Origin: an uncultured Pelagibacteraceae bacterium
Lineage (GTDB): Bacteria; Pseudomonadota; Alphaproteobacteria; Pelagibacterales; Pelagibacteraceae
Reading direction: 5' to 3'
Assembly (NCBI GenBank): GCA_902590915.1
Contig: CACIYQ010000001.1
Location: 124,001 to 188,000 of the forward strand
DNA: 64,000 nucleotides
A program made the position numbers and the translations under genes. The notes beneath the pieces are model-generated. The model ran no database searches, had not been told where the DNA came from, and saw only the letters and a list, made by a program, of their open reading frames with translations. Position 1 is the stretch's first letter. Each line of letters begins with the position of its first letter. This document shows, piece after piece, positions 1-8,838 of this stretch.

Positions 1-151
1 TGGTTATGTATGGCCGAAAAGAGGTCAAAAAAATAGCCATAAAACAATAACTGTTTCAATATTAACACCTATAAACGCTGGAATGGATAAAGAAAAATTT
101 TTACAAAATTTAGAAAATAAAATTTATAACGAATTAAACTTCTTAAACTAA
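1..151 (+). CDS. plsC: 1-acyl-sn-glycerol-3-phosphate acyltransferase, C-terminal fragment
   Basis: Only the last 49 codons are inside the window (frame starts at base 2, stop TAA 149-151). The fragment opens with GYVWPKRGQ and ends in a short charged helix. This resembles the end of PlsC-type acyltransferases, where a Gly-x-x-Trp stretch follows the core domain. PlsC acylates lysophosphatidic acid to phosphatidic acid at the inner membrane. The gene is convergent with dnaN and the two overlap by four bases. The catalytic HX4D and EGTR motifs lie off the edge, so the identification rests on the tail alone. Confidence 0.5.
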   Translation, partial: GYVWPKRGQKNSHKTITVSILTPINAGMDKEKFLQNLENKIYNELNFLN

Positions 152-1260
152 CCCTTCATAGGCATAACAACATATATACTATCGAAATCGCCTGGATCTT
201 TTATTAACGCTGGAGAGCCAGTATCATTAAAAAATATTTCTATTTTCTCTCCATCTAGCTGAGAGGCCACATCTATTAAATATCTTGAATTAAAACTAAT
301 TTCTAAATCATGATCAAATTTTGCACTTAATGTTTCTTTTCCATCGCCACTGTTAGCATTATTAACTGATAGATTTAGAGTATCTTTAGATAAACTAAAT
401 TTAACTCCATCTTTTTTATCTAATGATACAGATGCTACTCTATCAACAGAGTTAAGAAATAATTTTAAACCTATCTCTAGTTTTTTTTGATTATTTTTAG
501 GAATTACCTGAATATAATTAGGAAATTTACCATCTATAAGTTTAGATATTAAAATACTATTGTTCAGTTCAAATTTAATTTTAGATTTAGCATTTGAAAC
601 TTTGACATCACCATCGTAGCTATCCAAGAGAGAACATAATTGAAATATTGTTTTTTTTGGTAATATTATAGGATCAAAATCAATTTTTTCAACTAATCTA
701 ATTTTGGAAATAGACATACGATGACTGTCAGTAGCTGCAGCAGTAAGAAAATTTTTGTCCTCTACCTCTGTTTGATGAAAATATATTCCACTTAAGTAAT
801 GTCTGGTCTCATCATTAGAAACTGAAAATTTACATTTATTTAATAATTTTAGAAGTTGTTTAGATTTAATAACAAATTCATTTTCACTAAAATTTTCGTC
901 GGTAAGAGGAAATTCTGAAGGGCTTATACAATTTAAATTAAAAATAGATTTATCTGACTCCAAATGAAGTTTACTTGTATCATTCAAAGTTAAATTTATT
1001 TTTTTTCCATGTGATAGTTTTCTCACAATATCATAAATGGTTGATGATACTGTTGTAGTTTTTCCCTCCTCTATTACCTCTACATTACTTATTTTGTGTA
1101 TGAAAATTAAATCTAAGTCTGTAGCGGTTATTATTAGGTTTGAATTATTTGCATCTATTAAAATATTCGATAAAATTGGAAGTGTACTTCTTTTTTCTAT
1201 CACTCCTTGACAATAATTAAGTGCTTGCTGGAGGTCCTGTTGATTAACATTAAATTTCAT
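148..1260 (-). CDS. dnaN: DNA polymerase III sliding clamp (beta subunit)
   Basis: 370 residues, the normal length for a beta clamp, with three successive clamp-like domains of about 120 residues. It starts MKFNVNQQDL, ends in the family tail YVVMPMKG, and carries the conserved TDSHRMS segment near the middle. The protein forms a ring dimer around DNA and tethers the replicative polymerase. It lies directly downstream of dnaA and overlaps its 3' end by 11 bases, so the two are very likely one transcript. The stop codon overlaps the convergent plsC end. Confidence 0.97.
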   Translation of the reverse strand: MKFNVNQQDLQQALNYCQGVIEKRSTLPILSNILIDANNSNLIITATDLDLIFIHKISNVEVIEEGKTTTVSSTIYDIVRKLSHGKKINLTLNDTSKLHLESDKSIFNLNCISPSEFPLTDENFSENEFVIKSKQLLKLLNKCKFSVSNDETRHYLSGIYFHQTEVEDKNFLTAAATDSHRMSISKIRLVEKIDFDPIILPKKTIFQLCSLLDSYDGDVKVSNAKSKIKFELNNSILISKLIDGKFPNYIQVIPKNNQKKLEIGLKLFLNSVDRVASVSLDKKDGVKFSLSKDTLNLSVNNANSGDGKETLSAKFDHDLEISFNSRYLIDVASQLDGEKIEIFFNDTGSPALIKDPGDFDSIYVVMPMKG

Positions 1261-2665
1261 TTTCTTTATAACTATGTAATATTTGATTTTTTAAATTATT
1301 AATATTGTCAACCATCTCTGGATTCTTTTCTTTAATTTTTTCAATAGTTTTAACTGAATGGATTATTGTAGTATGATCTCTGTTTGAAAACTCTCTACCA
1401 ATTTCAGGTAGTGATTTTGAAGTAAGAATTTTAGTTAAATATATAGCTGTTTGTCTAGGTCTTACCAGATACCGTGATCTCCTTGAAGATAACATCTCAT
1501 TTTTACTAATTTTGAAAAATTTACATACGACTGTTTGAATTAAATCAATAGTCACCTTATTTTCAGATAGGTTTAATAGATCCTTAAGGACTGTTTTTGT
1601 TTCGGATAAATTTGGAATTTTTTCATAAATTCTTGAAAATGAAATCACTCTATTTATTGCACCAACTAGCTCTCTTATACTACCTTTTATTTCGGTGCTG
1701 ATAAAATCTTGTATATCTTTTGGAATTTTGAGTTTGTCAGAGTATAAACTATTTAATTCTTCTGTTTTTTTTTGAACAATTTTTTTTCTTAGTTCTATAT
1801 CTGGTTTTTGTATATCAACTACCAATCCACCTGAAAATCTGGATTTAATTCTTTCTTGAATTCTTGATAATTTATTCGGAGATCTATCTGCAGAAACGAT
1901 TATCTGTGAACCTTTATCTAACAAAGTATTAAAGGTATGAAAAAATTCTTCTTGCATAGCATCTTTACCGCTTATGAATTGAATGTCATCAATCAATAAA
2001 ATATCAGTATTTCTAAAATATTCCTTAAACTTCAACATGTCGTTTGATTTAATAGATTTTACAAATTGATACATAAATCTCTCAGCAGAAATAAACATAA
2101 CTTTATTATTTTCTTTTAACTCTAAACCTATTGAATTTAATAAATGTGTTTTGCCCATTCCAACCCCACCATAAATATAAAGCGGGTTGTAATGCGAAAT
2201 ATTTTCTGAAACCTTTAGTGATGCCTCATAAGCCAGTTTATTGCTTGAACCAGTGATAAAGTTATCGAACCGTTTATTGGGATCGATACGATTATATTGC
2301 AAATAAGAGTCTTTTATAAATGAAACATTCTCTTTTAAATTAGCTTCTTCTAGAGCATCATTAGTTTTAACAGAATGATCTGGTTCAACTATTCTAAATT
2401 CAATTCTGAATATATCTTTTTTATAAATTTTTATAATTTGTAATATTTGATCTAAATATCTTGATGTTATCCAGTCTCTAATAAATCTAGTAGGAACAGA
2501 TAATAATATATAATTATTAAATTCTTCTATGAAAGAAATTTTTTTTAACCAGCTTTCATAAACTTCGGATCCTAATTTATCTTTCATGTCAGCTTGGACC
2601 AGTCTCCATTCAAAGCTATTCGACTTAAAATTTTCTATATTTTGATTATTAGTAAGTTTATTCAT
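1250..2665 (-). CDS. dnaA: Chromosomal replication initiator DnaA
   Basis: 471 residues. Domain I covers roughly residues 15-95. The AAA+ core has Walker A GGVGMGKT at 166-173, Walker B DILLIDDIQF and a sensor region. The C-terminal DNA-binding domain carries the DnaA signature around SNRDHTTIIHSV. It binds DnaA boxes and opens the origin. The gene heads a dnaA-dnaN pair. Upstream is a 308-base gap, the longest non-coding stretch in the window, with iteron-like repeats. No clear Shine-Dalgarno precedes the ATG. Confidence 0.98.
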   Translation of the reverse strand: MNKLTNNQNIENFKSNSFEWRLVQADMKDKLGSEVYESWLKKISFIEEFNNYILLSVPTRFIRDWITSRYLDQILQIIKIYKKDIFRIEFRIVEPDHSVKTNDALEEANLKENVSFIKDSYLQYNRIDPNKRFDNFITGSSNKLAYEASLKVSENISHYNPLYIYGGVGMGKTHLLNSIGLELKENNKVMFISAERFMYQFVKSIKSNDMLKFKEYFRNTDILLIDDIQFISGKDAMQEEFFHTFNTLLDKGSQIIVSADRSPNKLSRIQERIKSRFSGGLVVDIQKPDIELRKKIVQKKTEELNSLYSDKLKIPKDIQDFISTEIKGSIRELVGAINRVISFSRIYEKIPNLSETKTVLKDLLNLSENKVTIDLIQTVVCKFFKISKNEMLSSRRSRYLVRPRQTAIYLTKILTSKSLPEIGREFSNRDHTTIIHSVKTIEKIKEKNPEMVDNINNLKNQILHSYKENEI

Positions 2666-2973
2666 AAGTTAGGAAGAAACTTAGTTAGAACTGATTTAAA
2701 AAAATTTGCAACAAGTTAATAAAAAATTTAAAAGAAAAATAAAATCTAGGATTGTGGATTTAGATGACGCATAGTAAAAGTTGAAATTTATCTTGTTTCA
2801 AAAAATTAGAAATTAAAATTATAAATTGAATCAAACAATGATTGAATCAAATATAGATTGAATTTATATAGAAGAAAAATTTACTAAATCTAAATATAGT
2901 AAAACAAGATGATGTTTATACAGATAGTGTACTTACTGAGAGTTGTTTAACAAAATAAAATTTTTTTTAACGC
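2666..2973. other. Intergenic region between rpsT and dnaA
   Basis: This 308-base, very AT-rich gap has no ORF I can support. It holds three 16-base direct repeats (2825-2872) and two poor DnaA-box-like sites: a TGTGGAT core near 2755 and TTATACAGA near 2917 (one mismatch to TTATNCACA). It must contain the dnaA promoter, transcribed leftward, but no convincing -35/-10 pair stands out. It could be a DnaA-responsive regulatory region or part of an origin. Alphaproteobacterial synteny instead places oriC near hemE, at the other end of the window. Confidence 0.6.
2825..2872. repeat. Three 16-base iteron-like direct repeats upstream of dnaA
   Basis: Copies start at 2825, 2841 and 2857, exactly 16 bases apart. 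Each begins ATTGAAT. The first two share ATTGAATCAAA, and the third diverges after seven bases. A constant period close to 1.5 helical turns is typical of protein-binding iterons rather than random AT-rich sequence. The binding protein is unknown. Confidence 0.6.
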
Positions 2974-3234
2974 TTAGATTGTAGAAATCTTTTTTGTAAT
3001 CCTGGAAACATTTCTAGAAGCATTTTGTTTCTTGATAATTCCTGTCTTGGCAATCTTCATTAGCTCTGAATTAAGCTTAGGCAAAAATTTTAAAGCTTCG
3101 TCTTTCTTTTTTTCTTCAATTAAAAGGTTCATTTTCTTTAAAGCGTTACGAAATCTACTTTTTCTAGCCTTATTAACTATTGTTTGCTTTGAAATTCTCC
3201 GGATTCTCTTAATTGCTGATTTTGTGTTTGCCAT
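2974..3234 (-). CDS. rpsT: 30S ribosomal protein S20
   Basis: 86 residues, highly basic, starting MANTKSAIKRIRRI, a typical S20 N-terminus. S20 binds 16S rRNA early in 30S assembly. It sits between mutM and dnaA on the minus strand, an arrangement common in alphaproteobacteria. A promoter with both boxes lies in the 50-base gap to mutM and would give an almost leaderless transcript. No Shine-Dalgarno is present. Confidence 0.97.
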   Translation of the reverse strand: MANTKSAIKRIRRISKQTIVNKARKSRFRNALKKMNLLIEEKKKDEALKFLPKLNSELMKIAKTGIIKKQNASRNVSRITKKISTI

Positions 3235-3243
3235 CTGCGCAGG

Positions 3244-3272
3244 GGTATAACTTGAGAATTTATAGTAGTCAA
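3244..3272 (-). promoter_or_regulatory. Sigma-70-type promoter of rpsT
   Basis: Reading the minus strand, TTGACT (3267-3272), a 17-base spacer and TATACC (3244-3249). Only nine bases separate the -10 box from the rpsT ATG at 3234, so the transcript would start about at the start codon. Confidence 0.6.
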
Positions 3273-3284
3273 CATAATATTTTA

Positions 3285-4148
3285 CTATTTTTGGCAGGAA
3301 TCACAAAAAAAAGTTGATCTATTTGATACAATTTTTTTTTTAATAATATCTAAACATCCAATTGCTTTGCATGTGTTTCCCTCTTGCTGATAAACGTTAA
3401 ACTCTTTTTGATAACCTCCCAATGTTCCAGATATATCTTGAAAATTTCTAATACTGGACCCTCCTTTAATTATTGCTCTATGTAAAATTTTTTTAGAATT
3501 CAAAATAATTTTTTTACATTCATTTTTATTTAATAATTTTGCCTGTTTAAATGGATCAATTTTGGATAAAAATAATATTTCACTAGCATATATATTGCCA
3601 ATTCCTGAAACAAATCTTTGATCCAATAAAAAACTTTTAATTTCTTTATTTTTGTCTTTGAAAAAACTCATCACATAATTTAAATTAAATTTTTTATCAA
3701 ATGGCTCTGGACCCAAATGTTTAAATCTTTCATTTAAAGCATTTTTATTTTCAATTAATTGAAAAAAACCGAAACGTCTTGGGTCATTATAAATTACTTT
3801 AAAATTGTCAAATTCAAATACAACATGATTATGTTTTTTAGGAAGTGTTGGTGAGTGATAAAAACTAGTGTTTGTAAATTTTGATATTTTAAATCTATCA
3901 ACAATATGAATTGTTCCTGACATGCCTAGATGAACTAAACAATAATCCCCTTCTAAAAAATGTATTATTAAATATTTTGAAAATCGATCTACTTTAACTA
4001 TCTTTTTATTTTTAATATGACTTTTAAAATTATTTGGTATTAAAAATCTTAAGTTTCTATTTCTTATTATTACTTTTTTTACCCTTTTTTGATTAATTTT
4101 TTTATTTAAAGATTGTCGAACAATTTCTACTTCTGGTAATTCTGGCAT
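3285..4148 (-). CDS. mutM: Formamidopyrimidine-DNA glycosylase (Fpg/MutM)
   Basis: 287 residues. It begins MPELPEVEIVRQSL: the catalytic N-terminal proline (after Met removal) and the following Glu are present. HLGMSG and a helix-two-turn-helix region follow. The C-terminal zinc finger has Cys260, Cys265, Cys282 and Cys285. The enzyme excises 8-oxoguanine and nicks the abasic site. It is divergent from ubiE across only 29 bases, and a TATAGT hexamer sits five bases before its ATG. Confidence 0.96.
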   Translation of the reverse strand: MPELPEVEIVRQSLNKKINQKRVKKVIIRNRNLRFLIPNNFKSHIKNKKIVKVDRFSKYLIIHFLEGDYCLVHLGMSGTIHIVDRFKISKFTNTSFYHSPTLPKKHNHVVFEFDNFKVIYNDPRRFGFFQLIENKNALNERFKHLGPEPFDKKFNLNYVMSFFKDKNKEIKSFLLDQRFVSGIGNIYASEILFLSKIDPFKQAKLLNKNECKKIILNSKKILHRAIIKGGSSIRNFQDISGTLGGYQKEFNVYQQEGNTCKAIGCLDIIKKKIVSNRSTFFCDSCQK

Positions 4149-4153
4149 TTCAC

Positions 4154-4172
4154 ACTATATTCAATATATAAT
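4154..4172. promoter_or_regulatory. Back-to-back -10 boxes of mutM and ubiE
   Basis: The 29-base divergent gap holds TATAGT on the minus strand (4154-4159), five bases before the mutM ATG, and TATAAT on the plus strand (4167-4172), five bases before the ubiE ATG. The -35 elements would lie inside the opposing genes and are weak. Both transcripts would begin at or near the start codon. Confidence 0.45.
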
Positions 4173-4177
4173 TTTTT

Positions 4178-4882
4178 ATGCAACAATATCTTCAAAATAA
4201 AAAAGGGCTAGTAGAAGGTGTATTCGATCAAGTCTATGACCGTTATGATTTGATGAATGACTTTATGTCATTAGGCATACATAGACTTTGGAAAAAAAGT
4301 CTAATTAACATGATGGGTCCATCTGTTAACAAAAAGCTAGTAGATGTTGCTTGTGGCACCGGTGATATTGGTAAACTTTTTTTAGACAAAAATGATAAAA
4401 AATCTTACGTAACATCTGTAGATCCTAACAAAAAAATGATTAGCCAAGGTAAAAATAAATTATCTAAATATGCAAATATTGAGTGGATTACAGCTCCAGC
4501 TGAAAAATTGCCATTAACTGACAACTCATTTGACTACTATACAATCAGTTTTGGTTTGAGAAATACAAAAAATTTAGATCTGGCACTTTCTGAAGCTTAT
4601 AGAGTTTTAAAGCCTGGTGGTCGGTATCTTTGCTTAGAATTCTCTAAAATCCAAAACACAAATATAAATTTAATTTACAAAAATTACTCAAAGTTAATCC
4701 CCATAATTGGTCAATTTATAGTAGGGGAAAAAGAACCCTATGAATATTTAGTTAAAAGTATTGAACAGTTCATTAATCAAGAAGAGCTAATTGATTTGAT
4801 GCAAAAACATAAATTTCAAAAATGTTCTTATAGGAATTTTTCAAACGGTATTGTTTCAATTCATAGTGGGTGGAAAATTTAA
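4178..4882 (+). CDS. ubiE: Ubiquinone/menaquinone biosynthesis C-methyltransferase UbiE
   Basis: 234 residues. SAM-binding motif I is VDVACGTGD (55-63). Family hallmarks include YDLMNDFMSLGIHRLWK near the N-terminus, a PLTDNSFD segment, RVLKPGG and a GIVSIHSGWK tail. It C-methylates the benzoquinone ring in ubiquinone synthesis. The stop codon overlaps the ubiB ATG as TAATG, so the two are translationally coupled, and ubiB acts in the same pathway. Confidence 0.96.
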   Translation: MQQYLQNKKGLVEGVFDQVYDRYDLMNDFMSLGIHRLWKKSLINMMGPSVNKKLVDVACGTGDIGKLFLDKNDKKSYVTSVDPNKKMISQGKNKLSKYANIEWITAPAEKLPLTDNSFDYYTISFGLRNTKNLDLALSEAYRVLKPGGRYLCLEFSKIQNTNINLIYKNYSKLIPIIGQFIVGEKEPYEYLVKSIEQFINQEELIDLMQKHKFQKCSYRNFSNGIVSIHSGWKI

Positions 4883-6450
4883 TGATTAGAAAGTTAATTA
4901 CCTTGTTTAAATTAGGAAGAAAAATTGCAAAATCAGATATACTCTCAATTGCATCAAAGTTTAAAAAACCCCCACTGATTTTAATTGTTTTATTTAAAAT
5001 ATTATCTTTTTCATTTCAAAAAAAAGAAGAGTATAATTTGGATAAAGACGAAGGAGAAAAACTTTCTAGATCGCTAGAGTCAATGGGTACTACTTTTATA
5101 AAGCTGGGCCAATTTCTAGCTACCAGACCTGATATCATTGGGGAAGAATTATCAAAAAAACTTGAAAATCTTCAAGATCGTTTACCTCCATTTTCTTTAA
5201 GCGAGGCAAAACAAATCATTAAAGATGATCTTGGAGAAGAGTCTTTTAATTCTATAATTGATTTAAGTGAACCTGTTGCAGCAGCATCAATCGCTCAAGT
5301 ACATAAAGCAAAAATTAATGACAACGGAACAATTAAAGATGTTGCGATAAAGATTTTAAGACCAGATATAAAAAAAATATTTAATGAAGAAATTGATGCA
5401 ATGATGTTATTTGCATTCATTGTTGAGTCATTCGTAAAAAAAACAAAAAGATTAAAACTGATAGAAGTTGTTTTTTTATTAAAAGAAATAACAAATCTTG
5501 AGATGGATTTAAGGTTTGAGGCTGCAGCTGCTAATGAATATGCAGAGAATACAAAGAATGATGCTGGATTTAAAGTTCCTGAAATTTATTGGAATTTTAC
5601 CAGTGAAAATGTAATGACTCTAGATTGGATCGATGGTGTTTCAATAAGAGAAACTGAAGAATTAAAAAGGAGAAATTTAGACACTCGTAAATTAGCAGAG
5701 GATATTATTCAGCATTTTTTAAGACATGCTGTAAGAGACGGTTTTTTTCATGCAGATATGCATCAAGGTAATATTTTCATTGATAATAGTGGTCAAATAG
5801 CGCCTATCGATTTTGGTATAATGGGTAGACTAGATAAAGTAAGTAAGAGATTTCTGGCAGAAATTTTATTTGGTTTTATTCAGAGGGATTACCGTAAGGT
5901 TGCTGAAGTACATTTAACGGCTGGGTTAGTTCCAAAAGATGTTCCAATAGATGACTTAGCTCAAGCTTTAAGATCAATAGGAGAACCAATTTTTGGTCAA
6001 GAAGTAAAAGATATCTCAGGTGGAAGATTATTAAAACAACTCTTTGACGTTACAGAAAAATTCAATATGCAAACCCAACCACAGTTATTAATGTTACAAA
6101 AAACAATGGTGGTTGTTGAGGGAGTTGCAAGAAAATTAAATCCAAATACAAATATATGGACCACATCTAAGCCAGTGCTAGAAGGTTGGTTAAGAGAAAC
6201 AAAAGATCCAATAACCAATTTAAATGAAACTTTAAAAAGTACTTCTGAAGTAATTAAAAGACTGCCAGAATTTCCTGAAATTATGGACAAAGCAAATCAA
6301 GCTTTAACGTTTTTAGCTAGTGGACAAATTCCTCAGAATTCTAACTCCTATACAGCTTTAAATGATAAAAAAGCAGAAATGAACACTTTTAAAAACCAAT
6401 CTATTATTGGTTTATTACTACTTGTAATTTTTGGACTAATAGTATTTTAA
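4882..6450 (+). CDS. ubiB: Ubiquinone biosynthesis ABC1-family protein UbiB
   Basis: 522 residues from the ATG at 4882. An in-frame GTG at 4870 would add four residues, but the TAATG junction with ubiE favours the ATG. Atypical-kinase motifs are visible: KLGQFLATRPD (KxGQ), the Ala-rich loop AAASIAQVHKA, FFHADMHQGN and PIDFGIMGR. A hydrophobic C-terminal segment (IIGLLLLVIFGLIVF) probably anchors it in the membrane. The family supports ubiquinone synthesis through an ATPase-like activity. Confidence 0.95.
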   Translation: MIRKLITLFKLGRKIAKSDILSIASKFKKPPLILIVLFKILSFSFQKKEEYNLDKDEGEKLSRSLESMGTTFIKLGQFLATRPDIIGEELSKKLENLQDRLPPFSLSEAKQIIKDDLGEESFNSIIDLSEPVAAASIAQVHKAKINDNGTIKDVAIKILRPDIKKIFNEEIDAMMLFAFIVESFVKKTKRLKLIEVVFLLKEITNLEMDLRFEAAAANEYAENTKNDAGFKVPEIYWNFTSENVMTLDWIDGVSIRETEELKRRNLDTRKLAEDIIQHFLRHAVRDGFFHADMHQGNIFIDNSGQIAPIDFGIMGRLDKVSKRFLAEILFGFIQRDYRKVAEVHLTAGLVPKDVPIDDLAQALRSIGEPIFGQEVKDISGGRLLKQLFDVTEKFNMQTQPQLLMLQKTMVVVEGVARKLNPNTNIWTTSKPVLEGWLRETKDPITNLNETLKSTSEVIKRLPEFPEIMDKANQALTFLASGQIPQNSNSYTALNDKKAEMNTFKNQSIIGLLLLVIFGLIVF

Positions 6451-6458
6451 TTCTGCAA

Positions 6459-7664
6459 ATGGAAAATCTGTTAAACAAAAAAATTTTATTTATCATATGT
6501 GGTGGAATTTCTGCCTACAAAAGTCTTGAGACAATTAGACTTTTCAAAAAAAGTGGTGCAGAAATCAAAACTGTACTTACTACAAGTGCTAAAGAATTTG
6601 TAACACCTCTTTCAGTTACTGCGCTATCTCAAGGCAAAGTTTACAGTGAATTATTCAGTGTCGAAAACGAAAGCGAAATAGACCATATTTCGCTTTCCAG
6701 ATGGGCTGATGTAATTGTTATTGCTCCTGCAACAGCAAATACTATTTCAAAGCTGGCTCAGGGCACTACTGACGATCTTGCTTCAACTGTTGTTCTCGCT
6801 TCAGATAAAAGTATTTATTTAGTTCCAGCAATGAACGTTAGGATGTGGGAACATTTAACTACCAAAGCAAATTTAAAAATATTAAAAAATTGTGGTTACA
6901 AATTCATTGGACCTGAAATTGGGGACATGGCTTGTGGAGAATATGGTGAGGGCAAAATGTCTGATCCAAGAAAAATTGCAGAAGAAATCGATCAATTTTT
7001 TTTAAAGAGGAAAAAAAATAAAAAATTAAAAGCCTTAGTTACAGCAGGACCTACTAATGAATATATTGATCCTGTAAGGTTTATAACTAATAAGTCTAGT
7101 GGCAAACAAGGTTATGAGATTGCAAAATCTCTCTCTAAAAAAGGTTTTGATACAACGCTCATTTCTGGTCCCACCAACTTAGAAATTGACGATGATATTA
7201 ATCTAGTTAAGGTTGAAACTGCAGAAGAAATGTTTCTTGCAACTCAAAAAAGTTTACCAACTGATGTAGCAATTTTTGCAGCAGCTGTAGCTGATTTTAA
7301 ATTAGAAAAAAAGTACACAAATAAAATTAAAAAAAAAGAGACATTAAATTTACATCTTGAAAAAAATGTTGATATTTTAAATTACGTTTCTAACCATAAT
7401 TCAATGAGGCCAAGTCTTGTTGTTGGTTTTGCAGCTGAAACTAATAACCACGAAAATAATGCAGAAGAAAAGTTAAATAAAAAAAATTGTGACTGGATAA
7501 TTTCAAATGATGTTGCAAATAAAAATATAGGATTTAATTCTGATTTTAATGAAGTAACTATTCACTACAAAAATAAAAAAAAAAATAACGAAAAACTCTT
7601 TTATAAAAAAAAGTCTGAAATATCTGATGAAATAGTTGATAGAATTATTGATCAATTAAATTAA
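6459..7664 (+). CDS. coaBC: Bifunctional phosphopantothenoylcysteine decarboxylase / phosphopantothenate-cysteine ligase
   Basis: 401 residues. The N-terminal flavoprotein half (about 1-185) carries IDHISLSRWAD with the active His, PAMNVRMW, and GDMACGEYGEGKM with the catalytic Cys. The C-terminal ligase half starts around VTAGPTNEYIDPVRFITN. Together they convert 4'-phosphopantothenate to 4'-phosphopantetheine for CoA. The stop codon TAA (7662-7664) shares its last A with the dut ATG. The coaBC-dut pairing is widespread in bacteria. Confidence 0.97.
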   Translation: MENLLNKKILFIICGGISAYKSLETIRLFKKSGAEIKTVLTTSAKEFVTPLSVTALSQGKVYSELFSVENESEIDHISLSRWADVIVIAPATANTISKLAQGTTDDLASTVVLASDKSIYLVPAMNVRMWEHLTTKANLKILKNCGYKFIGPEIGDMACGEYGEGKMSDPRKIAEEIDQFFLKRKKNKKLKALVTAGPTNEYIDPVRFITNKSSGKQGYEIAKSLSKKGFDTTLISGPTNLEIDDDINLVKVETAEEMFLATQKSLPTDVAIFAAAVADFKLEKKYTNKIKKKETLNLHLEKNVDILNYVSNHNSMRPSLVVGFAAETNNHENNAEEKLNKKNCDWIISNDVANKNIGFNSDFNEVTIHYKNKKKNNEKLFYKKKSEISDEIVDRIIDQLN

Positions 7665-8101
7665 TGACAAAAGTTCTAATCAAAAAATTAGCTTCATCTG
7701 TTCAATTACCTGCTTATAAAACTAATGGAGCTTCAGGGATGGATTTGATGGCTTTTATTACTGAGTCAATAATTCTCAAACCACAATCTTCTTGTTTAGT
7801 ACCAACTGGAATTTCTATTGCATTTTCAGAGGAATTCGAAATACAAATAAGACCAAGATCTGGTTTAGCAGCTAAAAATAATATTAGTGTATTAAATACT
7901 CCTGGCACAATTGATAGTGATTATAGGGGTGAAATAAAAGTTATTCTCTTTAACCATGGGAATGATGAATTTATAATTAATAACAATGATAGAATAGCAC
8001 AAATGATTTTGACACCAGTTGTTAAAATGGAACTAGAAGAAACAGAAACTTTGCCAGAAACAATTCGAGGAGAGGGTGGATTTGGCTCAACAGGAAAATG
8101 A
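7664..8101 (+). CDS. dut: Deoxyuridine 5'-triphosphate nucleotidohydrolase (dUTPase)
   Basis: 145 residues with all five trimeric dUTPase motifs in order: GASGMDLMA, IRPRSGLAAKN, NTPGTIDSDYRGEI, DRIAQMIL, and RGEGGFGSTGK at the C-terminus. It hydrolyses dUTP to dUMP, limiting uracil in DNA and feeding dTMP synthesis. It overlaps coaBC by one base at its start and the next gene by four (ATGA). Confidence 0.97.
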   Translation: MTKVLIKKLASSVQLPAYKTNGASGMDLMAFITESIILKPQSSCLVPTGISIAFSEEFEIQIRPRSGLAAKNNISVLNTPGTIDSDYRGEIKVILFNHGNDEFIINNNDRIAQMILTPVVKMELEETETLPETIRGEGGFGSTGK

Positions 8102-8838
8102 GCACAAAATTAAGTAAAATAGAAATAGAAAAGTTTTCTCGTCAAATTATTTTAAAAAATATCGGTGCACTAGGTCAAAGAAAGATACAAGATGCAAAAG
8201 TTTTAATTATTGGAATGGGTGGTTTGGGGTGTCCTGCTGCTGAATTTTTAACACGCTCAGGAATTGGAACACTAGGTATTGTAGACCACGATAGGGTTAG
8301 TTTGTCAAATATCCATAGACAAACTTTATATACTGAGAAAGATGTTAATAAATCAAAAGTTAAAATTGCAAAAAAAAAATTGAATGAAATTAATTCAAAA
8401 ACCAAAATAAATATTTTTAATTATAAATTAAATAAAATCAAATTTAATAAAATTATTAAAAATTATGATTACATTGTTGATGGCACAGACAACTTTGAAA
8501 GTAAATTTTTAATTAATGATATAAGCTTAGATTATAAAAAATTTCTTGTAGTTGGTGCTATAAGTAAGTTGGATGGTCACATTTTTAGCTTTAATTTTAA
8601 AAATAAAAATAATCCTAGTTTAAGAGATTTTTATCAAGAAGAAGTTGTCACAGATGATATTTTAAATTGTGAGTATGACGGTATTTTGGGAACTGTAGCA
8701 GGAATTGTTGGTACAATGCAAGCAAACGAAATTTTAAAAAAAATTCTTAATATTGGTCAAAATTTAAATGGATATGTTTTGATTCTAGATTTATTAAATT
8801 TAAGTATGAGAAGAGTAAAATTAAAAATAAGAAAATAG
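8098..8838 (+). CDS. ThiF/MoeB-family E1-like adenylyltransferase
   Basis: 246 residues. The Rossmann ATP-binding segment is GMGGLGCPAAEFLTRSGIG, followed by DHDRVSLSNIHRQTLY and the conserved VDGTDNF. This family adenylates the C-terminal Gly-Gly of small sulfur carriers such as MoaD or ThiS. The region that holds the first structural zinc CxxC in MoeB has no cysteines here; only one Cys remains (ILNCEYDGILG). There is no rhodanese domain. Whether it serves molybdopterin or thiamine synthesis cannot be told from the neighbours (dut, SH3 protein). Confidence 0.85.
   Translation: MSTKLSKIEIEKFSRQIILKNIGALGQRKIQDAKVLIIGMGGLGCPAAEFLTRSGIGTLGIVDHDRVSLSNIHRQTLYTEKDVNKSKVKIAKKKLNEINSKTKINIFNYKLNKIKFNKIIKNYDYIVDGTDNFESKFLINDISLDYKKFLVVGAISKLDGHIFSFNFKNKNNPSLRDFYQEEVVTDDILNCEYDGILGTVAGIVGTMQANEILKKILNIGQNLNGYVLILDLLNLSMRRVKLKIRK

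Noticed and set aside
2755-2925. DnaA boxes upstream of dnaA
   Set aside because: Only weak one- or two-mismatch matches, expected by chance in AT-rich DNA; not enough to call oriC.
4870-4881. GTG start for ubiB four codons upstream
   Set aside because: The TAATG overlap with ubiE at 4882 is the typical coupled junction here.
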